From: Eustoma russellianum
Taxonomy: Eukaryota > Streptophyta > Magnoliopsida > Gentianales > Gentianaceae
DNA length: 64,000 nt
Reading direction: 5' to 3'
Assembly (NCBI GenBank): GCA_036186865.1
Contig: AP025045.1
Span: 17,109,082 to 17,173,081 of the forward strand
Positions 20,983 through 33,021 of the stretch are shown one piece after another. A program made the position numbers and the translations under genes. The first letter of the stretch is position 1, and every line of letters starts with the position of its first letter. The notes beneath the pieces were generated by a model. The model worked only from the letters and a program-made list of their open reading frames with translations. It ran no database searches and was not told the origin of the DNA.

Positions 20983-21160
20983 TTATGGGTATGGCACTCT
21001 CGGTTCATCATCGATCCACTCAACATTAGCATTCTCAGGCTCTGGGGGGAAAATAAATGTATGATAAAAATCACCCAGCAAGTATACAATAAACCGTCAT
21101 GAAATAAATAAAGAATCATAACATGAATCTAAAACCCCAGGAACCAACAGTAATTCATAC
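20983..21160 (-). other. G3 3' LTR splice-like block
   Basis: Donor CAG/GTATGAAT (21160), hairpin GTGAT/ATCAT with one G-T pair (21061-21074), acceptor CCCCCCAG (21042), then exon-like EPENANVEWIDDEPRVPYP and TAA (20983-20985). The intron would be 119 bp. Compared with G1, nearly all codon differences in VEWIDD.PRVPY are silent. A TAA lies just before the donor in the joined frame. Confidence 0.6.
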
Positions 21161-21364
21161 CTGGCCTTTAATCCTTGATCCGCAGAAGATATAACCTAAT
21201 CATAACTCAAATAATACTAGTCCGGCATTATCATATCACTTCCTAGCTTAACCGTTCTAACATGCAAAGTGCACATGAAATATGCAAGATGCAATGCATG
21301 ATGTCGTGTCGTGGCAAAATCATCATTTGGTCTCATAAAGCAAGCATAAAAGAAAACAGAGTGT

Positions 21365-21590
21365 CAGATCAATTAACCCCGGATTTGAGCGAGTCCAGAA
21401 CTTGTCGTCAGACCAATTAACCCCGGGTCTAGGACAGATCCAGAACGTGTCATCAGGCCGATTAACCCTGGGCCTGGGTTGGGTCCAGAACATGTCATCA
21501 GACCAATTAACCCTGGGTCCAGAACGGGTCCAGAACATATCATGTCATCAGACCTATTAACCCCGGATCTAGCTCGGGTTATGAGCATGC
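21365..21590 (-). repeat. 44/45-bp tandem array in the G3 3' LTR
   Basis: About five units of the type CAGACCAATTAACCCCGGGT plus CTAGGACAGATCCAGAACGT. The spacing alternates between 44 and 45 bp, so frames are not kept. The counterpart in the other LTR is at about 40940-41160. Confidence 0.92.
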
Positions 21591-24583
21591 TTAGCCGGCA
21601 CAGAAATCATATAGCATTTCTTTTTGAAAATCATGGGACCATAAATAACTTACTTGCATATAGAAACTTGCGTACTTGAAAAAGAACTTACTTGCATAAG
21701 GAAAAACATAGAGAAGATCAAATTCGTAATGCACATGGTCATGCATGATACATAGGATGAAATGCAATGAAATTCATGGCATGAATCATCTTAAAAATTA
21801 CTTATGACATGACATAGGCATAATCACATAGGATGAAAAACTTTCCAGCAGTTCGCACTTATTTTCCTTGGCTCAAAATGTAACCAAGACAACTTATTCC
21901 TTGGACCTTTTTATACAGCATGCACATTAGGGTCCTAACTATCAACCATAGAAATTTCGTAAAAAACCAATAAACATAAGGTGTTCAATTTTGGGTTCCA
22001 GCAAGACATGGCACAGCCGAACTTTCGGCTGTGCAGTACCTGTTCCCTTTCGTGTTCATGGCCCTTAAATCATCAATAATTCTCACATACCACCTGGAAA
22101 ATAAGCTAACATACTGGGGAATAATTCTCTTAAGCTCAAACACCATCTTCACGCCTAAATAATTAAGGATAAGTCCAAACATTGTGACCCAACATTCTGT
22201 CCAGATTTCCAGCAACGTTCATCCAACTTTACTTCAGTTGTTAACCCCTCAAATGAATGTTTTTAGCCAATTTCTTTACATAGACATCTGACCCAATGTT
22301 TTAAGTGACTCCCATAAAAATTTCAAGGCAATCCAAGACCTTTAAAGTGGTTAAACAATTATTTTTCCAGAACATATGTAACCAGAATTCTGTTTTGCAC
22401 AGGTTCATCTTGAGGCTCCTTTAATATTGTAAAACTAGTCTTTTTATAGATTTACCACCACACACACTTAATATATATATAATGGCCTACCATCACACCA
22501 AATTTGAGGTTATTTTCACATTCACAAGGTTCATTTCAAGGCCAATCATTGCGACACTCAAAACAGTTCAGTTCTGAAAATCTTTCCTTAAACCACTCCT
22601 TGTCTTTTGTCACACGTATTATTTACCCCTTCATCCTTTAACCCTACTTATTAACCCCAATATCGCGCAGCCAAAGATATTTATTCTTAGCTTATAAGGT
22701 CACTATTATAAATGCACATGGTGATGAAATCAAGCAACCCCACAAACACCAACACCATGACTAGTTTCACTTTTATCCGCTATAGCACAACTTGGAACAC
22801 ATAGGCTTCACTTAGCACATGATATCCAAAATTTCCAGCCATAACCACTATGAAAATAGGTCCTAAACATGCCCCTAAATAAGGAAAAATAAACACCATT
22901 CATTTCCTACAAAACCCTATTGAGGCCGAAACACACACACACAAGTATACTCATCCGCAACTCATGATTTAACACTATTCTCAACATAGTTCATCAAGAG
23001 TGCTTAGACCAACATTCTTAGGGAACATAGTACCTTATTTTGGCACCCATTAACACCTTCAAATGTCTTCTAAGGCTGGTTTTCAAAAGACCCAAAAACA
23101 GTCCACTTGACTTGTCATTTTGGCTATATCAAGCATCATGGAACATGCAACATACAAGATTCATACCATTCCTTGTTGTGTTACCATGGAAGCCCAAATA
23201 TACGAATTATTTAACATACTACATGCTAAAAAAATAGGGGTCCTAACATATCCATCAAGTAACATGAGCCAAAGAGTAAACTTTCATACTAGTATTTCAT
23301 CAAAGTTCACAACTTTACTATTTCATGCTTATCATGTCATCTAAAAATCATACCTTACTAAGACTAAACTTTCAAGTCATTAACTCCTTAAATAAATCAT
23401 GAAAGTCTAAAGTATACTTGTCTTTTTGTTGAGTCCGAATTTCTTCTTAGTTTAGAGTGGATCAAATGGCCTGAGATCTTCTCCTACTTCACCGTGGTGT
23501 ACACGGTTTTGAAGCCAAAAATGGAGGTTAGCATTATCCTTAAATCCAAAGGTAAATGAACTATATTTAAGATAGAGTTTCTTACCAAAATAGCTTAGTG
23601 TTGCAATCCTAGCCACCAACTATCACCACTTCTTGAAAGCTTGAAGATATCACCTCCCTTTTCCTTCCTAGGACTCACGGTTTGTAGGGTTAGGGAAACA
23701 CCCAACTTTTAAGCTTCATGAAAGTTAGAATGGACATATAGAGGTTTAAAATCCTTACCAATATAGAACTTGTGTTGGAATGGCTCACTTGAGGGACTCC
23801 TATGCCAAGGAGTTTGAAGATTCTTCACCTAGGGGCACATGCAAGGCCACGGCTTGTTGGGGGAAATGGAGCACAATGTGAGCTTCACAAGTTGATAATC
23901 TAGGATTAAAGGAGATGTTTAAAGAAACTTGCTTACCTAGCTTGAAGCTTGAAGATTGAAGGAGATGGTCTTGGAGTACTTCTAAGAACACCTTTGCTCA
24001 AGTGGTTTCTTGAGGACTTGAATCTCTTGAAATGTTTGTATATTGCCTTAAGAGGAATTTAGTAGATAGAATGTGGATGGAATGTAGCTTGCTTGTTAGA
24101 AGGTTGAAGAAGAAGCCATGGAGGCTTCAAGGGGCTGCCGGCCGAAGGTAGGAAAAAGAGGGAACATGGAGTCTCTTCACTTGCCTTGGAACATAATCAT
24201 GAGAGGGAATAAATGGAGGTTAGCTACTTAATAGAAGTTGTAGCTTTTGAGGGTTTCTTTTCTTATCTTTTAAAAAAAGATCTTTTTGGTGGTTAGTTAG
24301 GCTATTAAAGGGGATAGTTCTAGATCCTCTTCTTTGGGTTAGCCGATTTTTCTTTCCCCCCCTTTTTTTTGAAAAGTTGCAAGGGCATAATTGGTATTTC
24401 ACTATGAAGCATTATCCATACTTATAATTTATATATTTACTTATAGAATATTATTTATCTTAAAGGACCTTTATAAAAGAAAGAAACTAATTGGAATGTA
24501 GAAAATTGTAATTGGAAACTAGGACTTTTTATTAAGTCACTTCATATACATCGGGGGTACATAGTAGTTTGACGATGGGTACA

Positions 24584-24602
24584 ACATCCTCCCCCCTTAC
24601 AT
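24584..24602 (-). promoter_or_regulatory. G3 polypurine tract
   Basis: The complement reads TAAGGGGGGAGGATGT next to the 3' LTR, the expected plus-strand primer. Confidence 0.88.
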
Positions 24603-24628
24603 AAGTTTCGTCTTCGAAACTTGAGAGA

Positions 24629-24934
24629 CTAGTCAAAAAGGTGTGGGTATTGATTCCTTATGTTTTCCTCAGTCTCCCAAGTGGCTTCATCTCCAGAATG
24701 ATGTTTCCACTGAACTTTCACCATAGGTATGGATCTCTTCCTCAACTTCTTCTCTTTCCAATCGATGATCTTTAAGGGCTCTTCTACATAAGATGTATCT
24801 TCTTCAATCTTCAGCTGCTGATCTTCAAGAATGTGGCTGGGATCATAAACATACCGACGAATTTGGGAGACGAGGAACACATCATGCAACTGTGTCTTTG
24901 GTGCTCGGCTTTTATCCTTTGACAAACAAGGCAT
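24629..24934 (-). pseudogene. G3 integrase C-terminus with chromodomain-like tail
   Basis: The frame begins with the end of the zinc region (degraded CL...K.KAEH like residues) and switches at once to the integrase C-terminal domain (LHDVFLVSQIRRYVYDPSHI). It then gives the chromodomain-like tail (RSIPMVKVQWKHHSGDEATW, ending NQYPHLFD), which in chromoviruses guides integration to heterochromatin. The DDE core between the two parts is missing, so this integrase could not act. Confidence 0.85.
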
Positions 24935-24950
24935 TGTTCAACGAATTCAG

Positions 24951-25620
24951 CTATTTAGACTTCATGCCGTGCCACCAAAACATTTGCTTGAGATCCTGAT
25001 ACATCTTGTTAGGTCTAGGGTGAATAGATAAGCGCGAGTTATTAGCTTCCGTCAGGGCTTCATCCCTAATCTTATCATCCTCATGTACACATAACCGTCC
25101 TATGTACCATAAACTACCATCACTACGAACTTCAAAATCATTCAATGGCTTATCTTTCATCCTATCCTTGATCTTTCTCAAGGCTTCATCATTTCCTTGA
25201 GCTTCCTTGATCCTATCAATCAGTGAAGGGATAAGGACCAATTTGGCGAGAACTTCATCCACGGAGTCAACTTCTTCAAGGCCAAATTCTTCCATGTCTC
25301 GCTGAAGCGGTGGTTGACGTGGGTGGATTGTCTTCCTACTCAACGCATCAGCAACTTTATTAGCTTTCCCAGGGTGATATTGAATTGAGAGGTCATAATC
25401 TTTAATCAACTCAAGCCATCTGTGCTGCCGCATATTCAGTTCTTTCTGTGCAAAGAGATACTTTAGGCTTTTGTGATCCGTAAAGATCTCACGTTTCTCA
25501 CCATACAAGTAATGCCTCCATATCTTTAAAGCAAATACCACTACGGCAAGCTCAATTTCATGGATGGGGTAGTTTTGCTCGAATGGCTTCAATTGTCGGG
25601 ATGCGTAGGCTATTACTCTA
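24951..25620 (-). pseudogene. G3 RNase H and integrase zinc region
   Basis: RNase H motifs (VVVFALKIWRHYLYG, FTDHKSLKYLF, YHPGKANKVADALSRK) lead into the integrase linker and zinc finger (SRLSIHPRPNKMYQDLKQ, FWWHGMK). The frame ends at a TAA just before the cysteine pair. Upstream it is separated from RT by a TAG replacing Gln at about 25626. Confidence 0.88.
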
Positions 25621-25625
25621 TCCTT

Positions 25626-26245
25626 CTACATAAGAACACATCCAAGACCGTTCTTTGAGGCATCACTATTCACAACATATTTTTCGCCAGGAATGTGCTG
25701 AGCCAAAATAAAGGCGGATGTCAACTTCGCTTTTAACTCAGAAAAGCTCCTTTCACAATCAGCATTCCACTCAAACTTTGTTTTCTTTTGGGTCAATCTG
25801 GTGAGGGGAACAGCTATCCTTGAGAATCCTTCGACAAACTTTCGATCATACCCAGCCAGTCCAAGGAAGCTTCTCACCTCTGTAACATTAGTTGGTCTGG
25901 GCCATTCTGTAATGGCCTCAATTTTCTTTGGATCCACAGAAATCCCATCTTCTGATATGACGCGGCCAAGAAATGACACGCTATGCAGCCAGAACTCGCA
26001 TTTGCTAAATTTCGCATATAAGCGTCTTTCTCTTAAAATATTTAAAGCCGTCCTCAAATGGGCTGCATGGGTTTCTTCATCTAGGGAATATATCAATATA
26101 TCATCTATGAAGACCATTACGAATTTGTCTAACTGATCTTGAAAGACTCGATTCATGAGGTCCATAAAAGCGACAGGAGCGTTGGTCAAACCGAATGGCA
26201 TGACAAGAACTTCGTAGTGTCCATAGCGTGTTTTGAAAGCAGTTT
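25626..26245 (-). pseudogene. G3 reverse transcriptase, catalytic part
   Basis: MPFGLTNAPVAFMDLMN, the catalytic FIDDILIYS, FLGRVISEDGISVDPKKI and FLGLAGYDRKFVEGFS are present in one frame. A frameshift close to 26200-26250 separates this from the upstream fingers, and a stop (TAG) ends it at about 25626. Confidence 0.88.
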
Positions 26246-27155
26246 TAGGGCGTCTTCAGCCTTAATCTTCAATTGGAAATATCTAGATCGCAGGTCTATC
26301 TTACTGAAAACCCAAGATCCCCTGAGTTGATCAAATAAATCGTCGATCCGGGGCAGTGGGTACTTATTCTTTATGGTGATTTTGTTAAGTTCCCGGTAAT
26401 CGATGCATAAATGCATGCTTACATCTTTCTTCTTTACGAATAGCACAGGGGCACCCCAAGGCAAAACGCTTGGACGAATAAGCTTTTTCTCTAACAGCTC
26501 GTGCAACTGCTCCTTTAGTTCTTTCAGTTCCGCAGGTGCCATCCGATATGGGGCTTTCGATATGGGTTCTGCTCCTTGAACAAGGTTTATTTCAAAGGCA
26601 ATTTCACGCCCGGGAGGCAACCCGGGTAATTCATCGGGAAAAACATCAGGGTATTCGTTAACAACTGGAACTTGAGCAAGCGTGGGACTCATTTGCTCAG
26701 CACTTAGGATATAGACGAAGAATCCTTCATGGCCTTTTTTCAATGCTCGACTGGCACGAGCCACATTAACATAAACCTTCTTGGATGGTTTTTTTAACTT
26801 GGCTCCTCCTTGGAATGATACTTCATCTCGAGCTGGGTCCTTGATTATAACTTGCCTACTTCGGCAATCAATGTGGGCATGGTTCTTCGAGAGCCAATCC
26901 ATTCCAAGAATCACATTGAAATCACTCATGGATATGGGGATTAAATCGGCTTCAAACTGCTGATCATCAAACTTGAGCGTGCAACTTCTGAGGATATGAT
27001 GAGAGACAAGCACCTGATCGCTGGCTTCTTGTACTCTATAGGGTGATTCTAATCGGACTGGGTTATGATCGATATTTTTAGTAAACTTTCTGGAGATAAA
27101 TGAGTGGCTGGCGCGAACAACACATTCGCAGGTATGCTACATACTAAGATAGTTC
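26246..27155 (-). pseudogene. G3 protease and N-terminal RT
   Basis: The protease active-site region is damaged: the usual FDSG box (about 27100-27120) reads through a small deletion. The rest is readable: DFNVILGMDWLSKN, PYRMAPAELKELK, RPSVLPWGAPVLFVKKKD, CIDYRELNKIT, DDLFDQLR directly followed by GSWVFSKIDLRS. At that last junction (about 26318) G1 has its extra 71 bp and G3 does not. Confidence 0.85.
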
Positions 27156-27236
27156 CTGAATCATGCATATTTAACTAAGTAACAGCATAGGCATGCGTAA
27201 GCAAAATATATTTAAGCCAAAAACTTTAAACCATAC
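27156..27236 (-). other. Candidate gag-protease intron of G3 (81 bp)
   Basis: Coding-strand segment from GTATGGTTTAAAG to GCATGATTCAG, at the same codon and phase as the 79-bp segment of G1. A TAA four codons in would end an unspliced product as Gag. The shared 3' part (TTACTTAGTTAAAT in G3, TTGCTTAGTAAAAAT in G1) could hold the branch site. G2 is contiguous here. Confidence 0.68.
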
Positions 27237-27931
27237 CAGTCACTACATCTTCCGTCTCCTCAACATCTGCATCTGTCATAACGTGCACCCTTGCATTTGA
27301 ACGTGGTCGTTGGTTCTTTGGCTATTGCTGCTGCTGGGCTCCTCTGTCTGGACAACCCTAATCAGGTGGCCATCCTTACCGCATCCAAAACACTGTCCAG
27401 TCTTCCATCGACACTCACCCATATGTCTCTTCTGGCACTGAGGGCACATTAGTATAGCTGGCTGCTGGTGTGGAGCTTGATTCTTTTACTGATTAGCTTG
27501 ATGCTGCTGGCGGCGCTGATTCTGACCCTGTGATCTCCCTTGACGAACAGATCCTCTGACATTCATCTTGGCTACCTTCCTGAACTTCTCATTTCCGGTC
27601 ACTTGCCTTTCCCTTTTCTGTCTCACATCGTCTCGACAGATAATATCTCTCTCGATCCTATAACAGACATTCAAAAGGGCTCCAAAATTTGTAGGATTCG
27701 CATTTACGAACCATGTTCTAATCCTTGGGTTCAACCCTCTTTCAAATTTCAGCATTTTTGTCTCTTCATCATTCATGGTAGATGGCTGAAATCTTCCCAA
27801 TGCAATGAACTTATTGGCATAATCTGCAACGGTCATACCGGGCTCTTGCTTCAGTGATTCAAACTCATGCCGCTTCTGCAACTTTACCGACGGAAGAATG
27901 TAGAACTTATGGAATTCTTGCAGGAATATTT
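27237..27931 (-). pseudogene. G3 gag, C-terminal half
   Basis: From FHKFYILPSVKLQKRHEFES through the capsid end (KFERGLNPRIRTWFVNANP) to the zinc-knuckle region with CX2CX3HX3C and a decayed CX2CX4HX4C. Stops at about 27486 (TAA for a Gln codon) and 27325 and a one-base deletion near 27358 break it. The upstream half lies at 39412-39933 on the other side of S1. Confidence 0.87.
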
Positions 27932-28299
27932 TGTAGAGAAAAAGGGGTTTGAATGATTTCAAAATACATGATTTAAACGTGCAAGACATATTACATAAAA
28001 ACGTGCATGACATAAACGTGCATGACATATTGCATAAAACTTGCCTTATATAGTTCATATATAATGTTGCCGTACTAACGAGCTATGAAGCTTTAAAGCT
28101 TACATCAAATGGCAAAATTTGTTATGATTGAACTATTTTCAGGTGCCACTATTAATGAACTAAACTAGTTCATTAAGTGAAGTACTTAGTTAATTAAACT
28201 ATGTAGTTCATTAAAGGAAGCAATATTTAGACAAGGCACAAAGGCAACAAGGTGAAGAAAGGAAAGTCTTCCACTCCTCCCCACACTCATTTACACGCC

Positions 28300-28301
<2 letters not shown>

Positions 28302-28361
<60 letters not shown>
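28302..28361 (+). repeat. (AT)n microsatellite in the S1 5' LTR
   Basis: About 30 AT units. The matching tracts are about 50 bp at 36725-36774 (S1 3' LTR) and about 40 bp at 48515-48555 (S2 LTR), so the tract is family-wide and changes length. Confidence 0.95.
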
Positions 28362-28363
<2 letters not shown>

Positions 28364-29253
28364 GATTTGTTGAAAAGGGCACATACGCACTTATTCCAAC
28401 GTACTACCGACACGTTATATATTTTACGTACGTACGTTAACGTCACACCATCATACTTAACTCATATTTATGAGTATATTCGGGTCTTATATCATATGAT
28501 ACAAGTCATGGTGATGACAAATTAAATACAACACGTTAAAAAAGGTTCTAAACCGAAAATTGTCGTATCGGGCGAATACCGAAACTTTGCCAACGTATCA
28601 CGTACTTGCCATAAATAGATGGCCAGCCCCTACACTTCAAAAATAGCCATAATTTTCGTGGCTTACATGGTATATGCAGCCATAAAATCATTCCATGTTG
28701 GCACACACAAATCACCCTACATTAAGGCCAAATTGTGGAGATTCCAATTTCAATTTTGTCACATGTCTAGGCGCCACTTTAATCAGCCTTATGAGATGAA
28801 TATTAAAGTTTCATTTATGTATATTATGTGTAACATAATATATATAACATGTGCAAAAGTTTGGAATTTAATTAGAGAAAAATCGGGTAATCGATAAACG
28901 TCAAAAATTAGGTTTTCTACGTACACGACACATGGAACATTTTTGGCATAGCATATAACATGTATCTAGACACTTTTTACATATTTCATACATCTCAAAG
29001 TGTTCTAGAAAATTCAATTAAGGGCTTATTGGAATATACCATGTGTATATTATTAAATATGCACTATTTTACAAAGTTTGCAAAAATAAAATTCAGCACA
29101 TGCACAAATCTATTCCAATGCCTATTCAAGCTGAGTTGGAGCATATGTGGAGCTTTGTTGGCATCTTGATTGGCCAGGAATGAAGCATACAATGTTGGTG
29201 ACAAAAAGAAAGGAGCTATACAAGGTAACATTTCAAACTTTGTCACATTTGTG

Positions 29254-29622
29254 ACACATGCTGAAAAATCAGCATGTGTAGCTATAGGCTGGCCAATTTT
29301 CATCTTTAAATGAGCAATATTTCACTTCTTGAATTAAGTGAATTAATTGGGAGATTGTATGGAAGTGTTTTAAATATTTTATAGAACAAAGAAAGTGATA
29401 TTCTTGAATATCACACATGCTGAAAATTTCAGCATGTGTGTAATGTATGTTGGCCGATTTTTAGGCCTTATTGGTGTCCAATTTTTATTCCAAAATTGAT
29501 TAAAATATTGTATACTAAATGGTGATTAAATTCTTCTTTGATTTTTTGGATTAAATCAAAGTAAACTTGGAAAATTTTTGAATAAGAAGCAAGTGTAACA
29601 CATGCTGAAATTTCAGCATGTG
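29254..29622 (+). repeat. Three long palindromes in the S1 5' LTR
   Basis: Palindromes with arms CACATGCTGAAA at 29254-29279, 29412-29440 (14-bp perfect arms, one-base centre) and 29599-29622 (24 bp, perfect). The matching set in the 3' LTR is at 37669-37692, 37822-37848 and 38008-38032. Such palindromes are known from the regulatory part of Sirevirus LTRs. Confidence 0.93.
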
Positions 29623-31020
29623 CAAGAGTATTATGGCCGAAATTTTGATGCCTTTTTGGAGAAAATTGTCTTGCTTAATTTATGTGATGATCTTGAAAGT
29701 TATGGTAACTATTTTATGATGATTTTGGCACATGTTTTAAGTGGTATTCTCAGATTTTCCTAGTCATCAAGTGATGACAACATTCAACCAATCAATGAGT
29801 GCCAAGTAAGCAAGAGTTAAATGATCATCCAATGAGAACATGCCAAGTAAGCAAAGGCATGTCACAATGATACCATATACTCTTCCAAGGACTTAGAAGG
29901 CAATTTTCAAGAGGAGTAAAGCACCAAGGGGGGCGGCCAACACATTTTAAAAGGGAAGGAAGAAGAACAAAACAAAAACAAGAACAAGCATTGCAATCTT
30001 GAAGCATCAAACGTTTTAGCCTTCTTCTTCTACACTCTCTTTTTTTCTTCTCTGTAAAACCCTATTGTACTTACATTCATATACTTGAATAGGATTCATA
30101 TAGTCCACCACATATTATTTATCATTGTAAAAGATTGATCAAGGTGTGATCAATCTTGCACTTGCGAGGTGGTGGTGTTCGTGTGCATTGTATTCAACAT
30201 ACAAGGTTTGTAAAGGGTTGGAGTTGGTGTGTAACTCCATCAACCCTGTGGTAAGGTGTACTTTGTGTTGTGTGATTAGTGTGAACCGAGGAAGGTGTCC
30301 TCGAAGACTATAGTAGTTTGTTTATAACCGAACCAGTATAAAATTTTTGGTGTCATTTACTTTCAGCACTTACTTTCAGTTTCAGCACTGTTTATCGTTT
30401 TTTATCACGTTCGTAAAAATAGTAAACGAATTTCAAAAATTACGAAACTTTCCATAATCATAGCCACACGTCCTAAGGTTAATTTGGCACAAGTTTCAAC
30501 CCTTTTGGACAAGTATAAGTCATTCAAACGTCCAAAGTTCTGAGACTAGTGCAGTCTGGTTTTCAGGCTTGCAAAGGTTGAGGCTTTGATTGTATTTGAC
30601 TAACTTACCAAAATAATTTTTCAAAAATGTTTCAACACATTTAAATACAACTTATAAGGGGTTAGTCTTTAAATTTTAAAAGCATTTGGAGTTACGTACA
30701 AATAGGAAATAAGTTTTCAAATCAGTGAACCGTTTCTGGCAGATTTGCGCAATCTGACCACCAACGAATTTTCAAAGGGTTGGAGGTTGAATTTAAATCT
30801 GAAATTTTTAGGAGACACTCATAACATCTGAGGCTAAGTTCTCTCAAAATTTCAGAATTTTTGAAGACTTGAAACCTAGTTTTAAAAACATTTTAAAACT
30901 GGTCCTGAAAACAGAAACTGTTTTCAGAAGTTGGGTTTTTGGTTTAAAACTATTTTAAAAACCACATTTTCCGCACCCACTATTCAACCACCTTTCTAGT
31001 GGTGCCTTGCAGATCCGACA

Positions 31021-31078
31021 AGTGGTATCGGAGCACAGGTTACTCACATCAAAAGGGATCCAACGATCTACTTGAGAT
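31021..31078 (+). promoter_or_regulatory. S1 primer binding site and short leader
   Basis: TGGTATCGGAGC at 31023-31034, an initiator-Met tRNA-type site, three bases inside the LTR. The leader is short and the gag ATG follows at 31079. Confidence 0.9.
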
Positions 31079-33008
31079 GGCAACCACAAATTTCAAAACC
31101 AAACAAGAAGGTATGTCGAGTCAAATGCCTCCTCTCTTTGACGGTGAGTCTTTTATTCAATGGAAATAAAGAATGAAGCATTTTCTTATGGCAATTGATA
31201 TTGTCCTTTGGTCAATTATAGAAGATGGTCCTTTTGTTCCATCAAAGTTATCCACTGTAGATGGAGTCACTCTAGAGGTCGTTAAGCCTAAAGAAGAGTA
31301 CTCTAGTGAGGATAAAAAGAGACTAAGCATGAACGCTAGGGCTATGCAATTACATTTAAATGGATTAAGTAAAAATGAGTCTAGCTATGTCTCAAATTGT
31401 TCTAGTGCTCAAGAAATGTAGAGAATACTTGAAATGAAACACGAAGGCACTAGTCAAGTAAAAGAGTCCAAGATAAACATGCTCATGTCCACACTCGAGT
31501 CATTTAAATTATTGCCTAATGAATCTATTGTTGATATGGATCTTCGCTTGACTAACATTTATAATTCTCTTGAGTCTCTTGGAAAAGCCTTTACTATGCA
31601 GGAAAAGGTACAAAAGGTCTTGCAAAGCCTCCCATCCGAGTGGGACCCTAAAGTAACGGCAATAGAAGAAAGTAAAGAAACCAAGTCAATTAAGATGGAA
31701 GAATTAATTGGATCACTTAAGGTTTACGAGAACAAACTCACCATAAGGAAATCAGAATCATCAAAACAAGGTAAAGCTATTGCATTTAAATCAAATGAAT
31801 ACATCTCTACTTCATCCGATCACGTAGATGATAGTGATTTTGAATCGGATAACGATGACTTAATTCTATTGGCTAAAGGTTTAAGAAAATTCATGAGAAA
31901 GTCATTTAGAAACAAAAATAAGGCTACTTCGACTAAAAGAAATAAGAACAAGACAAACGATAAAGATGTTAAATGTTATGAATGCGGCAAACTTGGACAT
32001 CTATCATATGACTGCCCTAATAAGGAAAAGCAAACAAATAAATACCCTGACAAGGAACGGAGCAAGAATAGACTCGTCTCAGAACCTAAGCAAAGGAAAC
32101 GAGCTCTCAAAGCCTCCACTTGGAGTGATACATCGGATTCCGAGACTGAAACCGAAGAGGAGACTGCACAAGTATGCTTTGTGTCCAAAGCATCAAACGA
32201 GGTATCATCTGACTCTGATTCTGACTCTGAGCCTTCTTATGATGATCTTTTTAGTCAGTACTTAGAATTGCATAAATTTACAAAGACTCTTGCGAAAGAA
32301 AAGAAGCGATTAATTGAAGAAAAGAAACCGTTAGAATCTCCTAACGAGAATCTTGTCGCTCAATTAAACGGTTCAAAAGAAGAGTCATCATGCATCATTA
32401 CTACATTAAAGACAGATATCTCATCATTGACCACGCAAAATAAGGAAATGAAATCCAAGATTTCAAGTTTGAAATCAAGGAATACAGACTTAGAGAAAAT
32501 GATGAAACAGTTTGATACGGGATCCAACATGCTTGATCGTATTATCTTGTCACAAAAGCATGATAGTGATAAAACAGGTTTAGGATACATTGAAACAAAT
32601 GAAGTATCCATTAAATCAACCAAGTTTGTAGTGTCTAAGAAAGTAGACACCCCAAAACCAAATATGGCGTCTAAGATGATGCAAAGATCACCTCTTCCCT
32701 CCTCTCGCCCTGCTTCTTCCTCATATCATGCGAAATACAATTTTGTGCCATATAGATATGAGAAGAAACATGTGATGCATACACGACATTCATTTCATCC
32801 ATCTAGATCACGCACTATGCACACTAACACAAGGACATATCAAAAACGTCCTACATATAATGAGTGCAAAGGAGTTCTTGGCCAAATGCCCAAACTGCAC
32901 TCACCACATGTTTACTACATTGCACCTTCATCTACATTCTTGCCATTTGGTAGACCGAGAAGGATCACCCAAGTATGGGTACTGAAAGGTACTTTTACTA
33001 AGAGGTGA
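31079..33008 (+). pseudogene. S1 gag with zinc knuckle and coiled-coil
   Basis: Start MATTNFKTKQEGMSS. The N-terminal UBN2-type capsid region (PPLFDGESFIQW, then LESFKLLPNESIVDMDLRL) carries a TAA at about 31168 and a TAG at 31419-31421 in place of Leu and Trp. From 31434 the frame is open for 524 codons: zinc knuckle CYECGKLGHLSYDC (31974-32015), acidic Ser-rich stretch, a heptad-rich coiled-coil (about 32270-32520) and the Sirevirus-type DSDKTGLGY. It ends with TGA at 33006-33008. Confidence 0.9.
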
Positions 33009-33021
33009 ATAACTAACTCGT

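Larger units (their letters stand above)
20664..24583 (-). repeat. G3 3' LTR
   Basis: TGTAGCGCCCCGCACC at 20664 to GATGGGTACA at 24583. It matches 40244-44122 closely; a visible difference is about 29 bp near 23870 that the other copy lacks. CACGG(T/C)TTG motifs recur at about 23497, 23676 and 23852. No host gene is seen. Confidence 0.93.
27932..31020 (+). repeat. S1 5' LTR
   Basis: TGTAGAGAAAAAGGGG to AGATCCGACA. It contains an AT microsatellite, ACGT-rich palindromes near 28428-28445, three CACATGCTGAAA palindromes, and a CGAGGA/TCCTCG hairpin near 30286-30305. Extra length over the 3' LTR includes more AT repeats and an about 19-bp duplication near 30370. Small ORFs inside are not credible. 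Confidence 0.94.

Noticed and set aside
21365..21590. Possible CRISPR-like array
   Set aside because: Direct tandem units without unique spacers, inside a plant LTR.
28302..28361. AT repeat as a functional element
   Set aside because: The length varies between the two LTRs of the same element, as expected for a microsatellite.
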